This document shows positions 34,944 through 43,124 of a DNA stretch of 64,000 nt, piece by piece (positions within the stretch are counted from its first letter, which is position 1; each line of letters opens with the position of its first letter). The position numbers and the translations under genes are program-made. The notes beneath the pieces were generated by a model that was not told the DNA's origin, searched no databases, and was given only the letters and a program-made list of their open reading frames with translations. The DNA comes from Asticcacaulis taihuensis (GTDB taxonomy: Bacteria > Pseudomonadota > Alphaproteobacteria > Caulobacterales > Caulobacteraceae): the NCBI RefSeq assembly GCF_900100255.1, contig NZ_FMTS01000003.1:62001-126000 (forward strand), given 5' to 3'.

Positions 34944-36371
34944 TCAGATCAAACCGTGGAAAATTTGAGAAAAAGCCAGATCCAATGTCGGGTAGCGAAA
35001 CAGGTAGCCTGTTTCCAGTGCGCGCTTGGGCACGACCTTCTGGCCACGCAGCAGAATGGTTTCCGCCATCTCGCCAAGTCCCATCTTTAACGCAAAACCT
35101 GGAAGCGGCAATATGGCCGGGCGGTGCATAGTGCGTCCGAGCAAGCGGATGAAGTCCTTATGACGTAAAGGTTGAGGCGCCGTCGCATTTACCGGCCCGT
35201 CGATTCGGGCGTTGATAATGTGGGCTATCAGACCGCAGGCATCATAGATATGAATCCATGACATCCATTGCCGGCCATGTCCCATTGGCCCGCCTATACC
35301 GAATTCGGACGGGAACAGCATTTGCGCCAATGCGCCGCCCTCCAGCGCCATGACGAGGCCAAGGCGCAAATAACTGACTTTTACGCCGTAACTGGCCACC
35401 TGCCCGGCGCAGTTTTCCCATTGCCTGCAAAGATCGCTGGCCAGGTCGGGCTTGCCTCCGCTGCTGCTTTCATCGAATTCCAATATTTCGCTGTGGCCGT
35501 AATAGCCGACCGCCGAGGCATTGATCAGGTGTCGCGGCTTTTCTTTTGCCACCGCGATCCAGTCTGCAAGAGCCTGCGTCAGCTTGAGACGGCTGTCGTA
35601 CATCGCCTGCTTCTTTGCTCTCGTCCAAAAGCCATCACTCAGCGATTCCCCGGCCAGATTAACGATAATATCGACAGTGCGCAGATCCTCCAACCGGTCG
35701 ATGAGTGTGACACGGCCGCTGAATTGTGCAGCTTTCGCTTTGTCACGGGTGAGGATAGTAATATCGTGGCCGTCATTGATCAGGGCCTGGCCAAGCCGCC
35801 GGCCGATCAGGCCTGTACCGCCGGTGATGAGGATGCGCTGGCGGGGGACTTCGAGATGCAGGACAGGCGGACTTTCCACCACCTTGAAGCGCTTTGAACG
35901 TGAATAGTCGAATAAAGCCCAGGCCAATACGCCCAAGGCGAAAATGCTCATGACCCAAGACCATATGTCATGGAAGACAACATGAAAGCCGGTGGGCAGG
36001 GCGCTCCAGCGCATCATTTCCGGCGCCAGCAAAGCCAGGATGATACCATAATTGATGGCGAGGATCGTATGCGTGATGCGTTCACTGGCCGGCAATTTCC
36101 GTGTGCGGTCCTCGATAACGAAATCCCAAAGTGTCAGCCCGATTTCACCGAGCAGCATGGCCGCGAAAAGACAGGAGAGCCATCCGCCCCACGACAGCCA
36201 ACCGAGCGAGAAGAAGATGACGGCGTAAAAGAAGTTTCGTACGCCATGAATCCACAATTCCTGCGCGGCTTGGGGTTTCCACGGCAGGCGCTCGGTGAAT
36301 TCATGGTGATAAAGCGTGTCGAAGGCACCAAGACAGCCCTGAATCGTCATGATGATAAGGAGGGTATTCAT
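34944..36371 (-). CDS. Membrane domain fused to an SDR epimerase (TIGR01777/DUF1731-like)
   Basis: This 475-residue protein has about four transmembrane segments in its first 150 residues. An extended-SDR domain (about 178-475) follows, with the cofactor motif ITGGTGLIGRRLGQ, the conserved NLAGESLSDGFWT and YYGHSE, and a C-terminal DUF1731-like part ending around GQKVVPKRALETGYLFRYP. Most relatives consist of the SDR part alone, so the membrane fusion is notable. Its ATG overlaps the DUF4166 stop codon by four bases, so they form an operon. The frame extends upstream within the DUF4166 gene and is not used. Confidence 0.82.
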   Translation of the reverse strand: MNTLLIIMTIQGCLGAFDTLYHHEFTERLPWKPQAAQELWIHGVRNFFYAVIFFSLGWLSWGGWLSCLFAAMLLGEIGLTLWDFVIEDRTRKLPASERITHTILAINYGIILALLAPEMMRWSALPTGFHVVFHDIWSWVMSIFALGVLAWALFDYSRSKRFKVVESPPVLHLEVPRQRILITGGTGLIGRRLGQALINDGHDITILTRDKAKAAQFSGRVTLIDRLEDLRTVDIIVNLAGESLSDGFWTRAKKQAMYDSRLKLTQALADWIAVAKEKPRHLINASAVGYYGHSEILEFDESSSGGKPDLASDLCRQWENCAGQVASYGVKVSYLRLGLVMALEGGALAQMLFPSEFGIGGPMGHGRQWMSWIHIYDACGLIAHIINARIDGPVNATAPQPLRHKDFIRLLGRTMHRPAILPLPGFALKMGLGEMAETILLRGQKVVPKRALETGYLFRYPTLDLAFSQIFHGLI

Positions 36372-36997
36372 GGAGTGACCTCGCGGAATAAACCAGTCTG
36401 GTAGAAGGTGCGGCCCAACTGATGATGGTCCATCGATATCGTGAATCGGAAATCGCCGCCGCCGAGGTCGGTGTGGATGACATGGGTCTGGCCAGGAGAA
36501 AGCCAATGTGGCAATGGGATTTGTATGCCGGCGACTTCCCAGAAATAGCGCTCGCTGATGAAATGCAAAGCGCCGTCCTTTGCGAACACGCCCAGCCTCA
36601 TGCCAAAGCCCATCCCGACATATTCGCAAAGCTGGCCTTTCGCATTTTCGCGCTTCGCGGAAATGACGGTGAAAGGGCGAGCGAAACCATAGGTGCGCTG
36701 CCACCAGACGCCACCACCATCGCGCTGTGTCAGCAGAACCTGCATGGCGATATTACACCCGCGATGGGCCGCCAGTGGATTGCCAATCAGGCGCGTCAGT
36801 TGCGCAAATAGCCAGCCGGCCGACGAGCAATGGACAACTTCCATTACGCCCTTGTAAAGGACAGGCTTTTCCGGTTCGCGCGCGAAACGTGCACGGACAG
36901 CGGGATGCAGGCGGTACCAGTTGGCCCCCAGCAACCGTGGCAATAGTCCTGCCTCATCCCCGAAGCTTTCATGACTTTTGCATACAGCCTGCATCAC
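36368..36997 (-). CDS. DUF4166-like protein
   Basis: The protein has 209 residues and no signal peptide. It opens with LLGANWYRLHPAVRARF and contains WWQRTYGF and later GDFRFTISMDHHQLGR, matching DUF4166 proteins, which are often fused or linked to SDR/epimerase proteins, as here. Function unknown. It diverges from the ArsR gene, and inverted repeats lie between the two. Confidence 0.72.
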   Translation of the reverse strand: MMQAVCKSHESFGDEAGLLPRLLGANWYRLHPAVRARFAREPEKPVLYKGVMEVVHCSSAGWLFAQLTRLIGNPLAAHRGCNIAMQVLLTQRDGGGVWWQRTYGFARPFTVISAKRENAKGQLCEYVGMGFGMRLGVFAKDGALHFISERYFWEVAGIQIPLPHWLSPGQTHVIHTDLGGGDFRFTISMDHHQLGRTFYQTGLFREVTP

Positions 36998-37055
36998 ACT
37001 CCCCTTGGTCTGTCAGACCACATTAGCCTTGACCAGCAGAGCGGAATGCTCTACG

Positions 37056-37095
37056 ATTAGCTAATAAACGAATTGTTAGCGGGGCAAATTCGTTT
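37056..37095. promoter_or_regulatory. Inverted repeats in the ArsR/DUF4166 divergent promoter
   Basis: ATTAGCTAAT (37056-37065) is a perfect palindrome. AAACGAATT (37066-37074) pairs exactly with AATTCGTTT (37087-37095). These are plausible binding sites for the ArsR-family protein encoded 52 bases to the right and would control both divergent units. Confidence 0.6.
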
Positions 37096-37146
37096 AGTCA
37101 ATAGCCTAATTATCTAAATGTAGTTTCGCGGCTTTCTGGTGATAAC

Positions 37147-37467
37147 ATGCGTATGGTCAAAACCTTTGAGGCCCTGGCTTCGGAACCAAGATTGAAAATC
37201 CTGGCCTATCTGTCGAAAGCGACGATGACGGCGGGTGAGATCGCCGAACGCTTCGACATGGCCAAACCGTCGCTCTCCAAGCATCTGAGCATTCTCGAAA
37301 ATGCCGGCCTGATCACCGGCGTCAAGAAGGGCAAGTTCATTCATTACAGCATCATCCAGGACCATATCGTCAATTCGCTGGATGGATATCTTCAGGAGGT
37401 CTGCCCGACGCGCAAGCCCCTGCGCGAGGAAAGCGCTGCCAAGGCGAAGGGCGAGGCGGAAGGCTAG
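37147..37467 (+). CDS. ArsR-family transcriptional regulator
   Basis: The 106-residue winged-helix protein has EPRLKILAYLSKATMTAGEI, the recognition region KPSLSKHLSILENAGLI and the wing KKGKFIHYSI. It lacks the ELCVCDL metal-binding motif, so it is more like the SdpR/metal-independent branch. It diverges from the DUF4166-epimerase operon and probably regulates it. The C-terminal Lys/Ala/Glu-rich tail is unstructured. Confidence 0.88.
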   Translation: MRMVKTFEALASEPRLKILAYLSKATMTAGEIAERFDMAKPSLSKHLSILENAGLITGVKKGKFIHYSIIQDHIVNSLDGYLQEVCPTRKPLREESAAKAKGEAEG

Positions 37468-37469
37468 TT

Positions 37470-37787
37470 TCAGCCGATATTCGACAGTATTGCGGCAATA
37501 CATGCCACGAACAAAGCGATCGCAACCGCTGGCACCCAATAGGCCGCTCTTTGCTTTTTGAAGGCGAACAGGATGGGCGAGGCTATCTGTGCGATCAGGA
37601 CGGCCGGGATGCCGATAAAATACGACATCATGTAAATGTGCTGGAGCAGATCACGGTGATCTTGCGGCCAGTGGGCAAAACCCATTCCCAGTGGTGACAT
37701 ATACCAGACCAGCGCCAAGCAAAGAGCCAACGCCAAGCTGACGATGAAATACAGAATGTAAGGAAAGAACTGATAAGCCTTGGTCAA
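37470..37787 (-). CDS. Small three- or four-helix membrane protein
   Basis: A membrane protein of about 105 residues with hydrophobic stretches beginning FFPYILYFIVSLALALCLAL, then FIGIPAVLIAQIASPILF and VPAVAIALFVACIAAIL. I chose the TTG at 37787 because GGGAGG sits five bases upstream. A GTG at 37814 in the same frame lacks such a site. No family recognised. It converges on the ArsR gene. Confidence 0.6.
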   Translation of the reverse strand: MTKAYQFFPYILYFIVSLALALCLALVWYMSPLGMGFAHWPQDHRDLLQHIYMMSYFIGIPAVLIAQIASPILFAFKKQRAAYWVPAVAIALFVACIAAILSNIG

Positions 37788-37928
37788 ATTCACCTCCCAT
37801 CTGTGATAATTCACTATAGCAAATCTCTTAACCCATCCACCTGCGACAGCCTGACGCGCGGCAGGATGCGCAGGTTACCCATATAAAATTTGTGGATATA
37901 AGACGCCATCACCTCAGCAAGAAGGAAC

Positions 37929-38594
37929 ATGGCTGTCATGACACGTAATCTCAAATCTATCGCCGCTGTAAGCGCACTCGCCTTGGTCGCCACTGCCGGC
38001 GTTACCCACGCAACCGACTTCAAACCGAAGCAGAAAGGCACCTTCGTCGTCGCGGCCCGCGTGACGACGGTGGCGCCCGATGAAAGCGGCGACATCAAGA
38101 CGGCGGCGGGCGCGGATTCCGGCCTCAGTGTCGATGTCAATAACAGCACCGTGCCGACGCTCGGCTTTACCTACTTCTTCACCGACCATGTGGCGGTTGA
38201 GGGCATTCTCGGCACCTCGAAGCATCAGATCAAGGCCGTTGGGCCATCCACCGATGTCGAGGTTCACGAAACCTGGGTGCTGCCGCCGGTGGTGACCCTG
38301 CAATATCACTTCAATCCGGCCGGCAAGGTCAGCCCCTATGTCGGTGCCGGCGTCAACTATATGGACTGGTATGGCGGCAAGGACCAGAACGGCTTCAAGG
38401 TCAGGCTCAAGAGCGGCGCCGGCACGGCGCTACAGGCCGGCGTCGATGTGGCGCTGCAAGGCCCGTGGTCGCTCAATCTCGACGTCAAGAAGGTCTTCTA
38501 CAAGACCGACGCGAAGATCAATGACGGTGCACTGGTTTCCAAGGTCAAGCTCGATCCCGTGGTCGCCTCCGTGGGCATTGCCTACCGCTTCTGA
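37929..38594 (+). CDS. OmpW-family outer-membrane protein
   Basis: The 221-residue protein has a signal peptide ending near THATD and then an eight-stranded barrel with the OmpW hallmarks TLGFTYFFTDHVAVEGILG, HFNPAGKVSPYVGAGVNY and LNLDVKKVFY, ending in AYRF. It forms a small hydrophobic channel in the outer membrane. GAAGGAAC precedes the ATG. A terminator-like hairpin follows. Confidence 0.93.
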   Translation: MAVMTRNLKSIAAVSALALVATAGVTHATDFKPKQKGTFVVAARVTTVAPDESGDIKTAAGADSGLSVDVNNSTVPTLGFTYFFTDHVAVEGILGTSKHQIKAVGPSTDVEVHETWVLPPVVTLQYHFNPAGKVSPYVGAGVNYMDWYGGKDQNGFKVRLKSGAGTALQAGVDVALQGPWSLNLDVKKVFYKTDAKINDGALVSKVKLDPVVASVGIAYRF

Positions 38595-38619
38595 TCCGTT
38601 TCCCGAGTGTCCCCCGACT

Positions 38620-38654
38620 GCGGCGGTCCTGTTCGAGCAGGCTGCCGCTTTTTT
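38620..38654 (+). terminator. Terminator after ompW-like gene
   Basis: GCGGC (38620-38624) pairs with GCCGC (38644-38648), and CCTG with CAGG inside, separated by a small internal loop. Six T follow at 38649-38654. Confidence 0.7.
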
Positions 38655-38689
38655 ATGGATAAAGCGAAATTCATCTGACAAAACATCAT

Positions 38690-38703
38690 GGATAGCGCTA
38701 ACA
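38690..38703 (+). promoter_or_regulatory. LacI-type operator upstream of the GH74-like gene
   Basis: The core TAGCGCTAACA matches the right part of the perfect palindrome at 44268-44283, while the left end (GGA) deviates. It lies about 33 bases before the GH74-like start codon, so the gene is likely co-regulated with the xylan cluster. Confidence 0.55.
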
Positions 38704-38735
38704 TGATGCGGAACCATAATAATCAGGAGCAGGAA

Positions 38736-40853
38736 ATGATGGGCAAACGTCTTTGGGCGGCGATTCTGGCGGGCACCCTGATCTCCATAGGCGGTCTGGC
38801 GCGGGCCGAATCTTACGACTGGAAAACCATTCCCTTTGAAGGCGGCGGCTTTGTCGATGGCTTTCTCTATCACCCGAAATCGCCCGGCATTCTCTATGCC
38901 CGTACTGATGTCGGCGGCATGTATCGCTTTGATTTCGCTCGTAAAAGCTGGGTGCCGCTGATGGATGGCTTCGGCCGGGACGATTGGGACTGTTTCGGCA
39001 TTATGACCATGGCGGTCGATCCGAATAATCCGGACCGGCTCTATGCCACTTGCGGGCTTTACCTGAGCGACCGTGTGCCGGATGGCGCGGTGGTGCGCTC
39101 GGAGGACCAGGGCGCGACGTGGCAGGTCACGCGACTGCCGGGCATCAAGCTCGGCGGCAATGCCATGGGGCGCGGCACAGGTGAACGCCTCCAGGTCGAT
39201 CCGACGGATGGCGATACCGTGTGGCTCGGCACTAACCAGGATGGCCTGTGGGTCAGTCATGATCGCGGCCGGAGCTTTACGCGCTCTGCTTATGCGCAAA
39301 AATCCGTCACGACTGTGCTGATCAGCGGCCAAACCCTCTATATCGGCTCCGGCGAGGTGGGTGAGGGGCTTTTCCGCAGTAGCGATGGCGGCAAGACTTT
39401 TGCGGCCGTGCCGGGCTCGCCGAAAATGATCCCGCACCAGATTGCGATGGGGCAGGACGGTACGCTCTATGTCACCTTCAGCGATAATCTCGGCCCGCAT
39501 GGCGTGACAGGTGGCGCGGTCTGGAAGCTGAAAGGCGATACCTGGACCGACATCACCCCGGCGAAACCATCCAAAGGGACACCTTTCGGCTATTCCGGCC
39601 TCGATCTGCAAAACGGCTGGCTGGTGGTCTCGACCTCGGATCGTTACAGCGGCAGCGGCGACGACCTCTATGTCAGCCGCGATGGCGGCGGACACTGGAC
39701 GCCGGTCGGGCCGCAGGCGTCGCACGACGTGGCGGGGCATCCGTGGCTGATCGACTATATGGGCGGCGACGACAAGGACGCTGTGGCCCGCAAGCATATG
39801 GGCCACTGGATGGACGCGGTGAAGATCAATCCGTTCAACCCGAAGGAACTGCTCTACGGCACAGGCTACGGCGTCTGGATGACGGAAAATCTCGATGCGC
39901 TGGGCGGTGAACATAAGGTCGAATTTGCCTTTGCAAACAATAATCTCGAAGAAACGGTTATACTGGGACTTGAGAGTCCGCCCGCAGGGCCGAAGGTGCT
40001 GATGGCGGCGGGCGATGTCGCCGGCTCGGCCTTCACCGATCTCACCAAAACGCCCTCGCATGGCCTGTTTTCACCGACCAACAAGACCAATCAAAGTGTC
40101 GCTTTTGCTGCCCGGAAGCCGAACATTATCGTCCGCAGCGTCGATGCCGAGGATGGGCATGGCTATATCTCGACCGATGGCGCCGAAACCTGGGCAGCGC
40201 TCAATCCGCCGCCACCCCTGGCCACGACCGACTGGCATAATCATCGCGCCGGCAAGCTGGTAATTTCGAGCGAAGGCAAGAACCTCGTCTGGGTGCCGGA
40301 AAATGAGGGCGCCTGGTATTCGGGCGATCTCGGCAAGACCTGGGCGCTTTCGACGGGCTGGCCGAAGCCGGAACGCGGCCAGGAAGCCATCGCCGATCCG
40401 GTCAATGACGCGGTGTTTTATGCGTTCGATCACCATACGGGCCGGGTGCTGGTCAGTCATGACAGCGGGGCATCCTTCGCGCCGCTTTACACACTGGCGG
40501 CCGATGAGGGGCAGTTGCGTGCCGTACCCGGCAGCGAAGGCGATCTGTGGCTGGCGGCGGGCAGCGCACTCTATCATAGGCAGACGCCGATAGTGGGCGT
40601 TGATGCCGCCTGGCAGGTCACCTTTGGCAAGGCGGCGCCGGACCATGACTATCCGGCAGTTTTCCTGTGGGGCCAGGTGAAGGGCGAAGAGGGCCTGTGG
40701 CGCTCGGATGATGCAGGCGTGAGCTGGACGCGCATCAATGATGACGCGCATCGGTTTGGCCGGATGCGCGCCATTGCCGGCGATCCGCGGGAATATGGCA
40801 CGCTTTATATTTCGCCGGATGGACGCGGGACCATCGTGGGCCGGATGAAATAA
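38736..40853 (+). CDS. GH74-like beta-propeller glycoside hydrolase
   Basis: The 705-residue protein has a signal peptide ending in ARAES. Its two seven-bladed propellers carry many Asp-box-like repeats (SHDRGRSF, SSDGGKTF, SRDGGGHW). GH74 features include YARTDVGGMYR (Asp58), INPFNPKELLYGTGYGVW and the C-terminal HRFGRMRAIAGDPR. Asp427 in GDVAG is the likely second catalytic acid. GH74 enzymes cut xyloglucan-type beta-glucans. The start at 38736 has AGGAG before it; the upstream open frame overlaps a LacI-type operator. It faces the divergent xylanase operon tail to tail. Confidence 0.85.
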   Translation: MMGKRLWAAILAGTLISIGGLARAESYDWKTIPFEGGGFVDGFLYHPKSPGILYARTDVGGMYRFDFARKSWVPLMDGFGRDDWDCFGIMTMAVDPNNPDRLYATCGLYLSDRVPDGAVVRSEDQGATWQVTRLPGIKLGGNAMGRGTGERLQVDPTDGDTVWLGTNQDGLWVSHDRGRSFTRSAYAQKSVTTVLISGQTLYIGSGEVGEGLFRSSDGGKTFAAVPGSPKMIPHQIAMGQDGTLYVTFSDNLGPHGVTGGAVWKLKGDTWTDITPAKPSKGTPFGYSGLDLQNGWLVVSTSDRYSGSGDDLYVSRDGGGHWTPVGPQASHDVAGHPWLIDYMGGDDKDAVARKHMGHWMDAVKINPFNPKELLYGTGYGVWMTENLDALGGEHKVEFAFANNNLEETVILGLESPPAGPKVLMAAGDVAGSAFTDLTKTPSHGLFSPTNKTNQSVAFAARKPNIIVRSVDAEDGHGYISTDGAETWAALNPPPPLATTDWHNHRAGKLVISSEGKNLVWVPENEGAWYSGDLGKTWALSTGWPKPERGQEAIADPVNDAVFYAFDHHTGRVLVSHDSGASFAPLYTLAADEGQLRAVPGSEGDLWLAAGSALYHRQTPIVGVDAAWQVTFGKAAPDHDYPAVFLWGQVKGEEGLWRSDDAGVSWTRINDDAHRFGRMRAIAGDPREYGTLYISPDGRGTIVGRMK

Positions 40854-41387
40854 TTACGTCAGGCTCATATTGAGGATAAAGGCGGGGCCGAGATATATGG
40901 TCTGTTTGCCGGTATTGAGGTGGATGGTCATGGCGGCGGTTTTCGGCGCATGGTCCTCGGCGGCGGTGAATTCCAGGGTCTGCATCTGCCAGTCGGGGCC
41001 GACGCTGATCGCTTTTTCGCCAAAGGAATTATAAGGCGGAGAACTGATCTGCATCCGCATATTGAGATTGACTGGCGCATTGTCGGCCGTTTTGGCGCGC
41101 ACCCACACGGCAGCGACGATCTTGTCGCCCCTGGTGATCTTGCCGGTGATCGGACTTTCAGCCGCCGCGTCCCAGGGATTGCCACCACTACCGGCGATCT
41201 TGATCTCCATGGCCTGACCACCCTGGACATTGGCGTCCTTGACGCGCTTGTTTGTCTGGGCCGCGCCGTAAATATTCCAGGCACCGGGTTCGTTTATGAG
41301 CTTTTTGGCAATGTCATCCTGCGCGAAAGCCCGTGATGCAAAGGCGGTGGCGCAGACAGCGCCCATCAGAAGATGGCGACGGTTCAT
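40854..41387 (-). CDS. Exported CBM-like (CBM4/9 fold) protein
   Basis: The 177-residue protein has a Tat-like signal (NRRHLLMGA) and a single beta-sandwich domain whose segments GAWNIYGAAQT, TRGDKIVAAVWVRAK and GPDWQMQTLEFTA resemble CBM4/9-type carbohydrate-binding modules. It has no catalytic domain. It is the third gene of the GH10-GH43-CBM operon and probably helps bind xylan fragments. Its ribosome binding site GGGAGA is buried in a perfect 13-bp hairpin (41393-41424), suggesting that its translation depends on translation of the upstream GH43 gene. Confidence 0.7.
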   Translation of the reverse strand: MNRRHLLMGAVCATAFASRAFAQDDIAKKLINEPGAWNIYGAAQTNKRVKDANVQGGQAMEIKIAGSGGNPWDAAAESPITGKITRGDKIVAAVWVRAKTADNAPVNLNMRMQISSPPYNSFGEKAISVGPDWQMQTLEFTAAEDHAPKTAAMTIHLNTGKQTIYLGPAFILNMSLT

Positions 41388-41392
41388 AGGTC

Positions 41393-41424
41393 TCTCCCGG
41401 ATAATGTTGTTATTATCCGGGAGA
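41393..41424 (-). promoter_or_regulatory. Hairpin that covers the ribosome binding site of the CBM-like gene
   Basis: TCTCCCGGATAAT (41393-41405) and ATTATCCGGGAGA (41412-41424) are perfect 13-bp complements around a six-base loop. On the minus-strand RNA the 3' arm holds GGGAGA, five bases before the ATG at 41387. The GH43 stop codon is 10 bases upstream of the 5' arm, so a terminating ribosome could open the stem. No T-run follows, which argues against a terminator. Confidence 0.65.
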
Positions 41425-41433
41425 TTACATCAA

Positions 41434-43122
41434 TTACGGCCTTTTTCCATAGGCATAGGGGCCGATAAGCGTGCCGACAAAGCCGCCGGCCTTGTCTGTT
41501 GACAGATTTGTCACATCGACATCCGCAGCAATGGTCGTGCCCTTGCCGTAGCTAAAGGTGGCCCGGCCGGCCCTGATATCGGCCTTGAGGCTTACCGGTC
41601 CGACGGGCGCCGGCTGGGAAGCGATGACCAGGCCATCCAGTGGATCACTGCGTCCGGCGCGGCGCGTAACTTCCAGCACCGTTTTGCCGTTACGCATGGC
41701 CAAACCGTAGAAGATGTAGAAGTCGTCGTTCTGGACGGCCAGTATGCCGGCGCGGTCACCTTCCTTAAGCGGCTGGTAATTGACCACGGTGCTGAAGGTG
41801 GCGTTCACATGCTTCTGGCGCAGGCCGATAAAGGCCGGGTGCGACTGCACATCGCCGATGGCCTCCGGCAAGGCGGTCAGGCCGATGGTTTCATCGTTTA
41901 AGACGGTCAGGAAGTCGCTCTTCGGTGTGCGGATCTGCAACCAGTCAAGTGGGGTCACCCCGCCATAGCTGTAGCCGAAGTGGTGCGAATAGCGGGTATA
42001 GTGCGGCTCCTGCACCTGACCGGGCAGGTCCGGCAGATCGACCGCCGCAGGAATCGCCATGCCCTTAGGCAGTATGATCGGCCAGGCGATGCCTTGCGCG
42101 TCCTTTTGCCAGTTTACCGGCAGCATGAAGGTTTCGCGGCCGGCATTGTAGAGATTGCCTTCATAGGGCTGGACAGCCAGGAAGATGGCGTGCCAGTCGC
42201 CGTTTGGCGTCTGCACCAGGTCGGCGTGACCTGCGGAGGTAATGGGCATGGGCCGCGCCGGATCGAGGTCGCGCTGGGTCAGTATGGGGTTGCCGGCATA
42301 GGGCACATAGGGGCCGCCGATCTTTTCCGAACTCAGGATGACTTCCGAATGATTGACCGAGGTGCCGCCTTCCGCCGCCATCAGGTAATAGCGGCCATCC
42401 ACCTTGTAGATGTGCGGCCCTTCGATCCAGACCGGCTTTTTCGAGATATCGACGCCGCCGTTGACGACGACATGCTTCTCGCCGACCATCTGCATTTTGG
42501 CGGGGTCAAACTGCTGAATCCAGATGGCTCGGTGGCCTTCATAGAGCGGCTGGCCTTCGGGAGAATCATTCCACACGACCCAGGCCTTGCCGTCGTCATC
42601 CCAGAAAATAGACGGGTCGATGCCGCCGAAGTTCAGCCAGACGGGATCGGACCACGGACCGGCGGGATCCCTGGCCGTGATGACGAAGTTGCCGCCGCAA
42701 TCGACGCAGGTGTTGATGATATAGAACAGGCCATCATGGTGGCTGATGGCCGGTGCGAACACGCCGCGGGAAGTGGCGAGGCCGGAGAAGTCAAGCATTC
42801 CCGGCCGGTCGATGGCGTTGCCGATCTGCTTCCAGTGGACGAGGTCGCGCGAGTGAAAAACCGGTATGCCGGGGTAATAGGCGAAGCTTGAATTGATCAG
42901 GTAATAGTCATCACCGGCGCGGGTGATGCTGGGATCAGGATAGAAGCCTGGCAGGATAGGATTTTCGTACTGCGGTTTGGTCAGTTTCGCCTGGCCGGGG
43001 ATTTCGCTGTCCAGGCGGATATCGGAAAAGACAGCCTGGCCGGGTTGCGGCGCTGATGTTTGCGGCAGGGTGGCACAGGCGGAAAGCGCCAGAAGCGCTA
43101 CGGCGGGGAGAAAGGCTTTCAT
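41434..43122 (-). CDS. GH43 glycosidase lipoprotein (xylosidase/arabinofuranosidase type)
   Basis: This lipoprotein of 562 residues has a lipobox LLALSAC (Cys16), so it is membrane-anchored. The GH43 propeller has Asp63 (FYPDPSI), Asp169 (GGIDPSIFWDDDG) and Glu234 (WIEGPHIYK) as catalytic acids. A C-terminal beta-sandwich (about 380-560) of the GH43_C2 type follows. Such two-domain enzymes are usually beta-xylosidases or alpha-L-arabinofuranosidases that act on xylo-oligosaccharides. It lies between GH10 (two bases before) and the CBM-like gene in an operon controlled from the divergent LacI-type operator. Confidence 0.9.
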   Translation of the reverse strand: MKAFLPAVALLALSACATLPQTSAPQPGQAVFSDIRLDSEIPGQAKLTKPQYENPILPGFYPDPSITRAGDDYYLINSSFAYYPGIPVFHSRDLVHWKQIGNAIDRPGMLDFSGLATSRGVFAPAISHHDGLFYIINTCVDCGGNFVITARDPAGPWSDPVWLNFGGIDPSIFWDDDGKAWVVWNDSPEGQPLYEGHRAIWIQQFDPAKMQMVGEKHVVVNGGVDISKKPVWIEGPHIYKVDGRYYLMAAEGGTSVNHSEVILSSEKIGGPYVPYAGNPILTQRDLDPARPMPITSAGHADLVQTPNGDWHAIFLAVQPYEGNLYNAGRETFMLPVNWQKDAQGIAWPIILPKGMAIPAAVDLPDLPGQVQEPHYTRYSHHFGYSYGGVTPLDWLQIRTPKSDFLTVLNDETIGLTALPEAIGDVQSHPAFIGLRQKHVNATFSTVVNYQPLKEGDRAGILAVQNDDFYIFYGLAMRNGKTVLEVTRRAGRSDPLDGLVIASQPAPVGPVSLKADIRAGRATFSYGKGTTIAADVDVTNLSTDKAGGFVGTLIGPYAYGKRP

Positions 43123-43124
43123 GA

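Noticed and set aside
38430-40061. Minus-strand open frame of 543 codons across OmpW end and GH74-like gene
   Set aside because: It spans two real plus-strand genes and their terminator, so it is chance antisense.
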